Assembly: GCF_024714475.1 (NCBI RefSeq)
Contig: NZ_JAMZMI010000002.1
Span: 558,001-622,000 of the forward strand
Reading direction: 5' to 3'
Source: Marinoscillum sp. MHG1-6
GTDB taxonomy: Bacteria > Bacteroidota > Bacteroidia > Cytophagales > Cyclobacteriaceae
DNA: 64,000 nucleotides
A model generated the notes under the pieces. It did no database searches, had not been told where the DNA came from, and saw only the letters and a list, made by a program, of their open reading frames with translations. Below, piece by piece: positions 1-8,065 of the stretch. A program made the position numbers and the translations under genes. How positions within the stretch are numbered: the first letter of the stretch is position 1; each line of letters begins with the position of its first letter.

Positions 1-83
1 TCAATGATCATATTGATCAGGTCGGGCGTAATGATCCCTTTATGAATCAATAGTAGATTACTATCTCTTAAATTTAGCCTCAT
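1..83 (-). CDS. 5' end of an unidentified gene (truncated by window edge)
   Basis: Reading leftwards, an ATG at 83-81 opens a frame that stays open to the window edge (27 codons). The peptide begins MRLNLRDSNLLLIHKG and continues with alternating hydrophobic and polar residues, which looks like a real protein start. It lies divergent to pyrD with about 210 bp between them. That gap holds a perfect palindrome 38 bp upstream of this start. I do not recognise the family from 27 residues. A plus-strand reading of the same bases is open only to position 53 and is less convincing. Confidence 0.5.
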   Translation of the reverse strand, partial: MRLNLRDSNLLLIHKGIITPDLINMII

Positions 84-120
84 TTTTATTCGAAGTTCAG
101 TTGGGATAAAGGCAAGTAAA

Positions 121-135
121 ACTGGTTCAACCAGT
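121..135. promoter_or_regulatory. Perfect 15-bp palindrome between divergent genes
   Basis: ACTGGTT-C-AACCAGT has 7-bp arms around a single central C. It lies in the divergent intergenic region, 38 bp upstream of the minus-strand start at 83 and about 130 bp upstream of the pyrD -7 element. Symmetry and placement suit a dimeric repressor or activator site for the minus-strand gene. The regulator is unknown. Confidence 0.35.
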
Positions 136-264
136 AATTTAAGACATAATTCCAAAAAATAAAGCCAACATTTTAAAAAATACTACCATACAAATCTTCA
201 AAACAGGCATCAAAAAGTGTTGTGAATTAACGGTCATATGTAAAGTCTAAACCCGTAAGACTTC

Positions 265-272
265 TATTTTTG
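265..272 (+). promoter_or_regulatory. Probable -7 element of the pyrD promoter
   Basis: TATTTTTG matches the Bacteroidota -7 consensus TAnnTTTG and ends 23 nt before the pyrD ATG. No clear TTTG lies at the expected -33 distance, so this rests on the -7 box alone. Confidence 0.4.
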
Positions 273-295
273 CACGACGATTTTAAACACGAGGA

Positions 296-1324
296 ATGTA
301 CTCACTGATAAAAAGCCTTCTCTTTCTGATGTCTCCCGAAAGAGCTCATCACTTCACTACCAAGTCACTTCGCCTATTACTCTTCTTCCCTCCTTTCAGG
401 TGGATTTTCGAAGGTATTTTCAAATTTTCAGACCCTCGCCTCGAAAGAGAGCTTTTTGGATTGACTTTTAAAAACCCCGTTGGTCTTGCGGCGGGATTCG
501 ATAAAAATGCAGAATTCATTCACGAGTTCGCTTCTATGGGATTTGGTTTTATTGAAGTAGGCACTGTGACTCCATTGGCGCAGCCGGGAAACCCACAGCC
601 AAGATTATTTAGACTACCTCAAGATAATGGGTTGATCAATCGGATGGGTTTTAATAACAATGGCATGGACGAAGCATTCAAAAATCTTCAAAAGCGGCCA
701 AAAGACGTTATTGTAGGAGGGAACATTGGTAAAAACAAGGTCACTCCGAATGAAGAAGCAGAAAGCGACTACCTCAAATGTTTTGAAATACTCTACCCTG
801 TGGTGGATTATTTTGTAGTCAATGTGAGCTCTCCAAACACGCCAGACCTAAGAAAGCTACAAGAAAAGGAACCGCTCCAAAACCTACTTCAGAGTCTGCA
901 ACAGGCCAATGCGAAAAAAAACCAACCCAAACCTATTTTATTGAAAATCGCCCCTGATCTTACCGATGGTCAACTTGATGATATCATGGACATCGCCAGT
1001 TCGATAAATCTGGATGGTATTATCGCGACAAATACCACTATAGACCGTGAAGGGTTGGTAACCAGTAATGAAACTCTGGAAAATATTGGCAACGGAGGAT
1101 TAAGTGGTGCACCGGTTTTCAAAAGATCTACAGAAATAATCCGTTACATTAGGTCAAAAAACAATAATATCCCCATCATTGCTGTTGGAGGTATATTAAA
1201 AGGCACTGATGCAGTAGAAAAGCTCAAAGCCGGTGCTAACCTGGTGCAGGTTTATTCCGGTTTGGTCTATAAAGGACCGGGACTGATTAAGGACATCAAC
1301 AAAGCAATACTATCAGACTTTTGA
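296..1324 (+). CDS. pyrD: Dihydroorotate dehydrogenase (quinone), class 2
   Basis: Oxidises dihydroorotate to orotate using FMN and passes electrons to membrane quinone, the fourth step of de novo pyrimidine synthesis. The 342-residue length and hydrophobic N-terminal helices (about residues 1-45) are those of the membrane-associated class 2 enzyme. Visible motifs are the FMN-site segment NPVGLAAGFDKNA (60-72), NRMGFNN (about 115-121), VNVSSPN with the catalytic-base serine region (175-181), GGLSGAP, IIAVGGI and the closing VQVYSGLVYKGPG. It is a single gene 42 bp before ftsK, which has its own promoter. pyrF, another enzyme of the pathway, lies about 5 kb downstream but is not in the same operon. 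Confidence 0.97.
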   Translation: MYSLIKSLLFLMSPERAHHFTTKSLRLLLFFPPFRWIFEGIFKFSDPRLERELFGLTFKNPVGLAAGFDKNAEFIHEFASMGFGFIEVGTVTPLAQPGNPQPRLFRLPQDNGLINRMGFNNNGMDEAFKNLQKRPKDVIVGGNIGKNKVTPNEEAESDYLKCFEILYPVVDYFVVNVSSPNTPDLRKLQEKEPLQNLLQSLQQANAKKNQPKPILLKIAPDLTDGQLDDIMDIASSINLDGIIATNTTIDREGLVTSNETLENIGNGGLSGAPVFKRSTEIIRYIRSKNNNIPIIAVGGILKGTDAVEKLKAGANLVQVYSGLVYKGPGLIKDINKAILSDF

Positions 1325-1350
1325 TGAGGCTCAAAACTCCATTACTTTTG
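1320..1350 (+). promoter_or_regulatory. ftsK promoter (TTTG, 19-nt spacer, TACTTTTG)
   Basis: TTTG at 1320-1323 and TACTTTTG at 1343-1350 are separated by 19 nt, a complete match to the Bacteroidota -33/-7 promoter. The -33 box overlaps the pyrD stop codon. The -7 box ends 16 nt before the ftsK ATG, giving a leader of roughly 10 nt. Confidence 0.6.
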
Positions 1351-1366
1351 TTCATTATACCTGATA

Positions 1367-3880
1367 ATGGCGCAAAACACTTATAAGACACAGAAAGAAA
1401 AATCTCGCAGTTCAAGATCATTTAAGTTCAAGGCGAACTTCATAAATGATCGAAAGTTCCACCTCGCCGTGGGACTCTTCTTGCTGCTCAGCTCCATTTT
1501 TATGGCGGTGTCCTTTATTTCTTATTTGGTAACCGGCAAGGCTGATCAAAGTGTAGTAGAAGCATTTACACAAACTGACATCAAGGCTTCGGGGACAGAA
1601 GTAGAAAACTGGTTTGGATTGATAGGTGCCATTACTTCACATTATTTTATTTTCTTATGGTTCGGAGTGGCAGCATTATTAATTCCTCCCCTGGTCTTTT
1701 TGATGGGACATCGTATTGTCTGGAGAAAAAAGATCCTTTCAATTTCAAAAACATTTGGCTTTACGACCTTTTATCTGGTATGGATAAGCATGTTTTTGGG
1801 CTATTTCATGCTCAGCTCAGATGAGATATCCGAATGGGGGTTCCTTAGTGGAGGTGTTGGATATGAAATGGCAATTCTGGTAGAGAGTCTCATGGGATGG
1901 GGAGCGGTCCTCTTCCTGATCTTTATGTTCCTGGTTTTCAATATGTATTTCTTCAATATCACCAGGCTTGCGCTAATAGATAATGTCATCAGTGACTTCA
2001 AATCGAAATTTTCAACGGTTACGGATTCACCAACAGCCAACAATACTACCGATACACTCGAGAGTGAATCATCCGATGATGAAGAATTCACGCTGGAAGA
2101 TCTAAGCGACGAAGAGAAAGACAAATCACTTGATTTCCTTTTAAATCAGGTAAAACAAGAGGTAGAACTCGAGGAGAACGGACATTCGAAAGACGATACC
2201 ACCGTGGAATCCTGGGAAATTGAGGAAAAACCAAAAAAGAAACCAAATCCAGCAGAGGAACCTGCATTTTCTATTGAAATACCGGAAGAAAAAACGCCAG
2301 TCGAAGATAAAGAGGACGACATGGAAGTGCAGGTGGCAGAAGATCATGAGGTCCGAATGGATCGAATGGAAAACTATGACCCTACCCTTGATCTTCCAAA
2401 ATACAATTACCCAAAACCGGATCTACTAACTGAGTACCCTGCTAAAGACATTCAGGTTTCTAAGGATGAACTGGAGCAGAATAAGGATCGCATTATAGAA
2501 ACGCTAATCAACTTTAAGATTGGTATTTCCAGTATCAAAGCGACAATCGGCCCGACTGTGACACTTTATGAAATTGTGCCAGAAGCCGGGGTAAAAATCT
2601 CCAAAATCAAAAACCTGGAGGATGATATTGCATTGAGTCTCGCAGCATTGGGTATACGGATCATTGCTCCGATACCGGGAAGAGGTACCATAGGTATTGA
2701 GGTACCAAATAAAAACCGGGAAATGGTGGATGTAAAATCTGTGATCACCACAGAGAAATTCAGTAAATCAGATAAGGAGCTGCCTATTGTATTGGGCAAA
2801 ACCATTTCCAATGAAGTCTACGTAACAGATCTGGCAAAAATGCCCCACCTGTTGATGGCGGGAGCCACAGGTCAGGGTAAATCTGTTGGATTGAACCTCA
2901 TCATTACTTCATTAATTTATAAGAAGCACCCATCTCAGCTAAAATTTGTGATGGTTGATCCAAAGAAAGTTGAGCTGACACTATTCAATAAACTTGAAAG
3001 GCATTTCCTGGCCAAGCTTCCTGATAGTGAAGAAGCCATCATTACGGATACGACCAAAGTAGTACACACCCTCAACTCTTTGTGTATCGAAATGGATCGT
3101 CGCTACGATTTACTAAAGGATGCCGGATGCAGAAACCTAAAGGAGTACAACCAAAAGTTCACAGCCCGAAGACTTAATCCTGAAAAAGGTCACAGGTATT
3201 TACCTTATATAGTACTGGTAATTGATGAGCTGGCCGATCTGATGATGACTGCAGGTAAAGAGATTGAAACCCCGATTGCACGTTTGGCACAATTGGCCAG
3301 GGCTATTGGTATCCATCTTATCGTAGCAACACAGCGTCCTTCTGTAAATGTAATTACGGGTATTATCAAAGCTAACTTCCCGGCCAGACTCTCCTTTAGA
3401 GTTACTTCTAAGATAGATTCAAGGACCATCCTGGATGCTGGTGGAGCAGATCAGTTGGTTGGACAGGGGGATATGTTGCTGTCTATGGGTTCAGACATTA
3501 TTCGTCTCCAGTGTGCCTTTGTGGACACTCCTGAAGTAGATAGAGTCTGTGAGTTTATTGGAGATCAAAGAGGATATGATTCAGCATACCAACTTCCGGA
3601 GTTTGTCGGAGATGATGATAGCAGCGCCGTTGGAGCCGTTGACCTCTCAGAGAGAGATGTTCTCTTTGATGATGCGGCTCGTCTCATTGTGACTCACCAA
3701 CAGGGAAGTACCTCACTTATTCAAAGAAAATTAAAATTAGGATATAACAGAGCAGGCCGACTAATTGACCAATTGGAGGCCGCAGGCATCGTCGGACCCT
3801 TTGAAGGAAGTAAGGCCAGAGAAGTTTTAGTTCAGGATGAATACGCTTTGGAACAATTATTGTCACAGTTAGACAAGTAA
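1367..3880 (+). CDS. ftsK: DNA translocase FtsK/SpoIIIE
   Basis: Membrane-anchored, ATP-driven DNA pump at the division septum. It moves the chromosome terminus and activates XerCD dimer resolution. The 837 residues show four N-terminal membrane segments (about 31-54, 89-113, 123-149, 166-196) and a very acidic low-complexity linker (about 215-340). A RecA-like motor follows, with Walker A GATGQGKS near 499 and Walker B VIDELADLM near 618. A winged-helix gamma domain forms the C-terminus (about 770-837, ending in segments such as LIQRKLKLGYNRAGRLIDQL) and would read oriented KOPS-like sequences. lolA follows after 19 bp, an arrangement that suggests cotranscription. Confidence 0.97.
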   Translation: MAQNTYKTQKEKSRSSRSFKFKANFINDRKFHLAVGLFLLLSSIFMAVSFISYLVTGKADQSVVEAFTQTDIKASGTEVENWFGLIGAITSHYFIFLWFGVAALLIPPLVFLMGHRIVWRKKILSISKTFGFTTFYLVWISMFLGYFMLSSDEISEWGFLSGGVGYEMAILVESLMGWGAVLFLIFMFLVFNMYFFNITRLALIDNVISDFKSKFSTVTDSPTANNTTDTLESESSDDEEFTLEDLSDEEKDKSLDFLLNQVKQEVELEENGHSKDDTTVESWEIEEKPKKKPNPAEEPAFSIEIPEEKTPVEDKEDDMEVQVAEDHEVRMDRMENYDPTLDLPKYNYPKPDLLTEYPAKDIQVSKDELEQNKDRIIETLINFKIGISSIKATIGPTVTLYEIVPEAGVKISKIKNLEDDIALSLAALGIRIIAPIPGRGTIGIEVPNKNREMVDVKSVITTEKFSKSDKELPIVLGKTISNEVYVTDLAKMPHLLMAGATGQGKSVGLNLIITSLIYKKHPSQLKFVMVDPKKVELTLFNKLERHFLAKLPDSEEAIITDTTKVVHTLNSLCIEMDRRYDLLKDAGCRNLKEYNQKFTARRLNPEKGHRYLPYIVLVIDELADLMMTAGKEIETPIARLAQLARAIGIHLIVATQRPSVNVITGIIKANFPARLSFRVTSKIDSRTILDAGGADQLVGQGDMLLSMGSDIIRLQCAFVDTPEVDRVCEFIGDQRGYDSAYQLPEFVGDDDSSAVGAVDLSERDVLFDDAARLIVTHQQGSTSLIQRKLKLGYNRAGRLIDQLEAAGIVGPFEGSKAREVLVQDEYALEQLLSQLDK

Positions 3881-3899
3881 AAATTAAATAGACCAGAAA

Positions 3900-4529
3900 A
3901 TGCGAAAACTATTAGTCTTACTCATCGGAGGAATCATCAGTCTACAAGCCAATGCCCAGTACGACGCTGATGCTCTTGCAGTACTCGATGCGATGAGTGC
4001 CAAGTACAAAAAAATCAATGCTTATCAAGCTGATTTTTCACAAAAAATGATCAATAAAGAAATTGATATAGAAGAGACTTTCAACGGAACCATCGCCGTA
4101 AAAGGTGAGAAATATGTATTGAAAGTGGCTGGTCAGCAAATCTATAATGATGGCACTGACATATGGAGTTATAATCCGGAGATCCAGGAAGTTACAGTCA
4201 GTCCATACGAGCCAGAGGAGCAGGAAATCAGCATGGGTAACATCTATGACCTTTATAAGGATGGGTTTAAATACAATTTAGTCTCAAAAAACACCCAGGG
4301 AGATCGATTTATTGAACTCAACCCATTGGACCGAAACAAAAGCTACCACAAAATAAAAATGACCATTAATAGTAAAGATGAGTTAATGGACTTTGGGGTT
4401 TATGAGAAATCCGGAAATATTTATACCTACACTATCCGAAACTTTAAAGCAAGACCGGATCTTTCTGATGCCTATTTCACGTTCAACCCGTCCAAATATC
4501 CGAGCGTAGAAGTGATTGACTTCAGGTAA
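3900..4529 (+). CDS. lolA: Outer-membrane lipoprotein carrier LolA
   Basis: Periplasmic chaperone that carries lipoproteins from the inner-membrane LolCDE complex to the outer membrane. The 209-residue protein has a signal peptide (1-19) ending ANA before Gln20. A LolA beta-barrel-like fold follows, recognisable from the opening ADFSQKM, the IAVKGEKYVLK strand and the DGTDIWSYNP segment. It sits 19 bp behind ftsK on the same strand, and I see no separate promoter in the gap. It is probably translated from the ftsK transcript. The C-terminal FNPSKYPSVEVIDFR resembles the usual end of the Bacteroidota LolA-like family. Confidence 0.9.
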   Translation: MRKLLVLLIGGIISLQANAQYDADALAVLDAMSAKYKKINAYQADFSQKMINKEIDIEETFNGTIAVKGEKYVLKVAGQQIYNDGTDIWSYNPEIQEVTVSPYEPEEQEISMGNIYDLYKDGFKYNLVSKNTQGDRFIELNPLDRNKSYHKIKMTINSKDELMDFGVYEKSGNIYTYTIRNFKARPDLSDAYFTFNPSKYPSVEVIDFR

Positions 4530-4545
4530 AAGCGATTACATTATT

Positions 4546-4604
4546 CTGAATCGATGAAACAAAAGGGGTCTTAAGACCTGGATCTACCCGATTCATCGGT
4601 TCAG
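4546..4604. repeat. Imperfect long inverted repeat enclosing a 12-bp palindrome
   Basis: CTGAATCGATGAA (4546-4558) pairs with TTCATCGGTTCAG (4592-4604), 12 of 13 positions plus one G-T. Between them lies the perfect palindrome GGTCTTAAGACC (4567-4578). The element sits 17 bp after the lolA stop, in the 235-bp convergent gap before the nucleotidyltransferase gene. No U-run follows either arm, so it is not an obvious intrinsic terminator. It could be a 3' stabilising hairpin or a cruciform site. The rest of the gap to 4764 holds shorter inverted arms (TGACCAT at 4627 with ATGGTCA at 4676) and no gene. Confidence 0.5.
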
Positions 4605-4764
4605 CATTGCTTCAATTACTAAGCTTTGACCATATGAATCGGATGTCATTGTTCACATAGCTCTGATCAGCCAAAATGGTCATTGAACAGGTACTTATCG
4701 GCCAAACGAGTAGAAAAGGCTAATAACAGACTATTTCGCTCATTTTGCACCCTGCTACTAAACT

Positions 4765-5796
4765 TTATGCGCTTTCATATTTGGTGTAATTCTCCAAAGT
4801 ATCTTCGAGGTAAGCTTCCGGAATAATTGATTTAACATCACAGTTTTTATCTAATATTAAGCGACTTAAATCATCACTAAAAACAACTTCCAATAGCTTA
4901 TCAGAATAGATGTCCGGAAAAGCCCGACTACAGGTTTCCTTAAACCGCTTCATTGCCAAAACATGATACCCCCCGTGCTCCGCCCCTCTTCGGTTCCAGT
5001 TCAATGCTCGATTGGGGTTCATTTTAAAGTTCAATTCACTTAATGGATGCCATGATAGATTTTTAAAACACCGGCCAAGTGTAAAGAGTAAATAAAAAAA
5101 TTTATTCCAATTAATAACGATCTTTGATGTGACATAACCCCCAGTTGTTTTCTTCAGAGATGGGTAGAAGTTGAGCACCCAGGGATTGACCGCCAAAAAC
5201 TTTTGATAAAAGCCCTTCCCATAAATAGGAACCATATTGTAGATGTCTGTAGCTGTATAAATATTGGGGTTGTACACCTTCAAATCAGATTCATCCCAGA
5301 TATGATTAAAGCAATAGGCACCCCATTTATGCTTATTGAAAAAAGTATAAAATGCCATGAAAATACCGACCAGCCATATGCAGTTGCGACGTGTGACCAC
5401 AAAGACATCAACATCCAAGTGCTCTCCTTTAAGTTCAACAGGATTACCTGCTGCTAAAGACCCTGAAATCGCCAAAAACTTAATAAAAGGCAATTTCCCT
5501 AGCCGCTTCAACCGCTTTTTCTTTTGCCTGATCAATTTTTGAGCTCGTTGAAAATCTCCTGCCTTTAAATCGATTTTATCATCTAAATGAATCAGCCCGA
5601 CAAATCCTTTTCTGACAATCACCTTTTCCTCTATCTCCAAAACCTTAATGATATCCATAACCCTGACTTGGTCCTCCGACAGGCGCTCGCTTAATTCTTT
5701 GATGCTAATAACATCATTAAAAACAGCAGCATAACTGATCAGACAGGCCACCCTGGTTTTCAAATCAAGAGCCGTAAATGACTTGGGGTTATCCAT
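4765..5796 (-). CDS. Winged-helix protein with a nucleotidyltransferase (Pol beta-like) domain
   Basis: 343 residues. The N-terminal 1-75 read as a winged helix, with a recognition-helix-like part around VISIKELSERLSEDQVRVMD and a wing near EKVIVRKGFVGL. A basic helix (81-103) leads into a nucleotidyltransferase core with the G-S pair at 112-113 and D-V-D at 128-130. These are the metal ligands of the Pol beta-like fold. Tyr/Trp/Phe-rich stretches follow, including a hydrophobic segment at about 139-153 that may be buried or membrane-associated. The substrate is unknown. Relatives transfer nucleotides to proteins, RNA or small molecules. The gene is single, convergent with lolA and divergent from pyrF. 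A perfect hairpin lies in its leader. Confidence 0.8.
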   Translation of the reverse strand: MDNPKSFTALDLKTRVACLISYAAVFNDVISIKELSERLSEDQVRVMDIIKVLEIEEKVIVRKGFVGLIHLDDKIDLKAGDFQRAQKLIRQKKKRLKRLGKLPFIKFLAISGSLAAGNPVELKGEHLDVDVFVVTRRNCIWLVGIFMAFYTFFNKHKWGAYCFNHIWDESDLKVYNPNIYTATDIYNMVPIYGKGFYQKFLAVNPWVLNFYPSLKKTTGGYVTSKIVINWNKFFYLLFTLGRCFKNLSWHPLSELNFKMNPNRALNWNRRGAEHGGYHVLAMKRFKETCSRAFPDIYSDKLLEVVFSDDLSRLILDKNCDVKSIIPEAYLEDTLENYTKYESA

Positions 5797-5810
5797 AATC
5801 GCATCTTGGG

Positions 5811-5829
5811 TCCACTAAAAGTTAGTGGA
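5811..5829 (-). promoter_or_regulatory. Perfect 8-bp-arm inverted repeat in the nucleotidyltransferase leader
   Basis: TCCACTAA-AAG-TTAGTGGA has two perfect 8-bp arms and a 3-nt loop, centred 24 bp upstream of the start at 5796. As DNA it could be an operator. As RNA it could be a hairpin limiting translation. The encoded protein carries a winged helix, so autoregulation is a reasonable inference. Confidence 0.45.
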
Positions 5830-5937
5830 TTAATAAATAACAGAAAAGTCAACTGATTTTTAGGCCAGTCAAACATTGCCATACATCACCTCCCCTTTTA
5901 TCAAATCTCAGTAAATTGCGCCCCAAATCACTTAACC

Positions 5938-6756
5938 ATGACCCGTCAGGAGCTTTTCAAGAATATCGTAGCCAAAGAATCATTTTTATGCGTTGGTCTG
6001 GATACCGACATTAGTCGGATCCCGGCACATTTGCTAAACGAGGATGATCCCATTTTTGAGTTTAACAAGCAGATTATCGATGCGACGTATCAGTCAACCA
6101 TCGCATATAAGCCTAACCTGGCATTTTACGAGGCTCTTGGCCCCAAAGGATGGGAATCCCTGGCGAAAACAGTTGAGTACATTCCCAAGGATATATTCAC
6201 GATCGCTGATGCCAAGCGTGCGGATATTGGAAACACTTCCAGCATGTATGCAAAGGCATTTTTTGAGGAGTTCTCTTTTGACTCCGTGACAGTCAACCCA
6301 TATATGGGTGAGGATTCTGTAACGCCATTCCTACAATATGACGGGAAATGGGTCATCTTGCTGGCAGCTACTTCAAATCATGGTTCTTTTGATTTTCAGG
6401 ATTTGATGATAGAAAACCATGGGGAAAAACTTTACGAGCGGGTTATCCGGAAGAGTATCGAATGGGGAGATGCTGACAACCTGATGTATGTTGTAGGTGC
6501 TACCCGTCCAGAGTCACTTGTTTCTGTCCGTACGATAGTACCGGATAGCTTTCTGTTAATCCCGGGAGTCGGTGCCCAGGGAGGAAGTCTTGAATCCGTA
6601 TGCAAATATGGAATGAATAAGCAATGTGGGCTCATAGTCAATTCATCAAGAGGTATCATCTATGCCGGAAATGACAAGAATTTTGCTCAGGATGCTGGTA
6701 AGGCGGCCAAGGAACTTCAGCAAAATATGTCACAGCAATTACAACAATTCAAATAA
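5938..6756 (+). CDS. pyrF: Orotidine 5'-phosphate decarboxylase, type 2
   Basis: Converts OMP to UMP, the last step of de novo UMP synthesis. The 272 residues fit the longer type 2 family. Visible motifs are LCVGLDTD (17-24), YKPN with a conserved Lys near 58, the catalytic [10 protein letters not shown] (91-100), NPYMG, and the phosphate-binding loop PGVGAQGG. It is a single gene. A weak TAAATTG box at 5912-5918 could be its -7 element. The DUF2851 gene follows 34 bp later. Confidence 0.96.
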   Translation: MTRQELFKNIVAKESFLCVGLDTDISRIPAHLLNEDDPIFEFNKQIIDATYQSTIAYKPNLAFYEALGPKGWESLAKTVEYIPKDIFTIADAKRADIGNTSSMYAKAFFEEFSFDSVTVNPYMGEDSVTPFLQYDGKWVILLAATSNHGSFDFQDLMIENHGEKLYERVIRKSIEWGDADNLMYVVGATRPESLVSVRTIVPDSFLLIPGVGAQGGSLESVCKYGMNKQCGLIVNSSRGIIYAGNDKNFAQDAGKAAKELQQNMSQQLQQFK

Positions 6757-6790
6757 CGGTTTATTATCTTAACGGCAAATCGCCGCTAAG

Positions 6791-8062
6791 ATGGATGAAC
6801 TATTTATTCAATACCTCTGGAAGTATCAGAAGTTTGAGCCACTACCTCTAACCCTTACAGATGGTTCCGAAATTAGAGTGATCAAAACCGGATTCCAGAA
6901 TCATAATGCCGGTCCCGATTTCCTTGAGGCCAAAATCATTATAGACGAACTGGAATGGTCCGGATCGGTAGAAGTACACCATAAATCCAGTGACTGGTAC
7001 CATCATAAACATGAGATCAACCCCGACTATAATAACGTCATTCTTCATGTGGTATATACTCATGATAAAGTGGTTTTTGACGAGGCAGGCAGAGAGATTC
7101 CTACCTTTGAAATATCGAAATTCTCAGATGGCCTATTGGAGTATAATTACCGCTGCTATATCAATCAACCCAAAACGCTACGGTGTGAAAGGTCGATTTC
7201 AGGTCTTGACCATATTCACATTACATCCATGTTTGACAAAGCTTTAACTGCACGTTTAGAGCAAAAATCAAGTATGATAATGAACATCGCCGAAGCGACC
7301 CAATTTGATTGGGAAGAAACAACTTACAGAGCTCTTGCAAGAAATTTCGGTTTTTCAACGAACAAGCTAGCCTTTGAGCAAGTGACTTCAGTTCTACCCT
7401 TTAGCATCCTGAGAAAGAATCTGCATTCCGAATCAAAAACTATGGCGCTGATATTTGGAACTGCTGGCATGCTTGCCAATCCAAATGATGACTATTCCTT
7501 TTCACTCTTTAAAGAATTTCAGTTTCTCAAGACCAAATACCAACTCAAACGTATGCTCTCCCGGCACGAATGGAAATTTTCAAGACTTCGTCCGGCCAAC
7601 TTCCCGACCATTCGGTTGGCTCAATTTGGGCAGGTGCTTATGCAACTGAAACATCCATTTGATCTTTTCATGTCAACAACAACTACTAAAGACCTTTATC
7701 GAACTTTGAATATTGAGTTGAATGACTATTGGACTGGTCATTATGATTTTGGAAAACCCCTCACTAAAGGAGCCAACCGGTTGGGACAGCAATCAATTGA
7801 TAATATTATCATTAATACCGTCGTCCCCCTGCTGGTCGCCTATTCAAAGTACTCAGACGACCAGCTACTCATTGCCAAAGCCATCAATATGCTCAGTGCT
7901 ATTAAAGCAGAAAACAATAAAATCACCAGGGCCTGGCAGGAGATCAGTATTCCGTGCAACAATGCCTACGATTCTCAGGCATTGATTTATCAATACAACG
8001 AATTGTGTGAACGTAAAAAATGCCTCCAATGTAATATCGGAGTGGCTATCTTGCAGCATTAG
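6791..8062 (+). CDS. DUF2851 family protein
   Basis: 423 residues, recognisable as the Bacteroidota DUF2851 family from the opening LFIQYLWKYQKFEPLPL, the block FQNHNAGPDFLEAKI, the SGSVEVHHKSSDWYHH stretch and the C-terminal Cys cluster CERKKCLQCNIG. Paired His residues and four C-terminal Cys suggest metal binding, but no activity is established for the family. No signal peptide is visible, so it is probably cytoplasmic. The next gene starts 3 bp after its stop. Confidence 0.85.
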   Translation: MDELFIQYLWKYQKFEPLPLTLTDGSEIRVIKTGFQNHNAGPDFLEAKIIIDELEWSGSVEVHHKSSDWYHHKHEINPDYNNVILHVVYTHDKVVFDEAGREIPTFEISKFSDGLLEYNYRCYINQPKTLRCERSISGLDHIHITSMFDKALTARLEQKSSMIMNIAEATQFDWEETTYRALARNFGFSTNKLAFEQVTSVLPFSILRKNLHSESKTMALIFGTAGMLANPNDDYSFSLFKEFQFLKTKYQLKRMLSRHEWKFSRLRPANFPTIRLAQFGQVLMQLKHPFDLFMSTTTTKDLYRTLNIELNDYWTGHYDFGKPLTKGANRLGQQSIDNIIINTVVPLLVAYSKYSDDQLLIAKAINMLSAIKAENNKITRAWQEISIPCNNAYDSQALIYQYNELCERKKCLQCNIGVAILQH

Positions 8063-8065
8063 GTA

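Noticed and set aside
3-53. Plus-strand tail of an upstream gene ending at 53
   Set aside because: The frame is only 16 codons and the minus-strand reading of the same bases gives a more protein-like start with ATG at 83, so the tail was not called.
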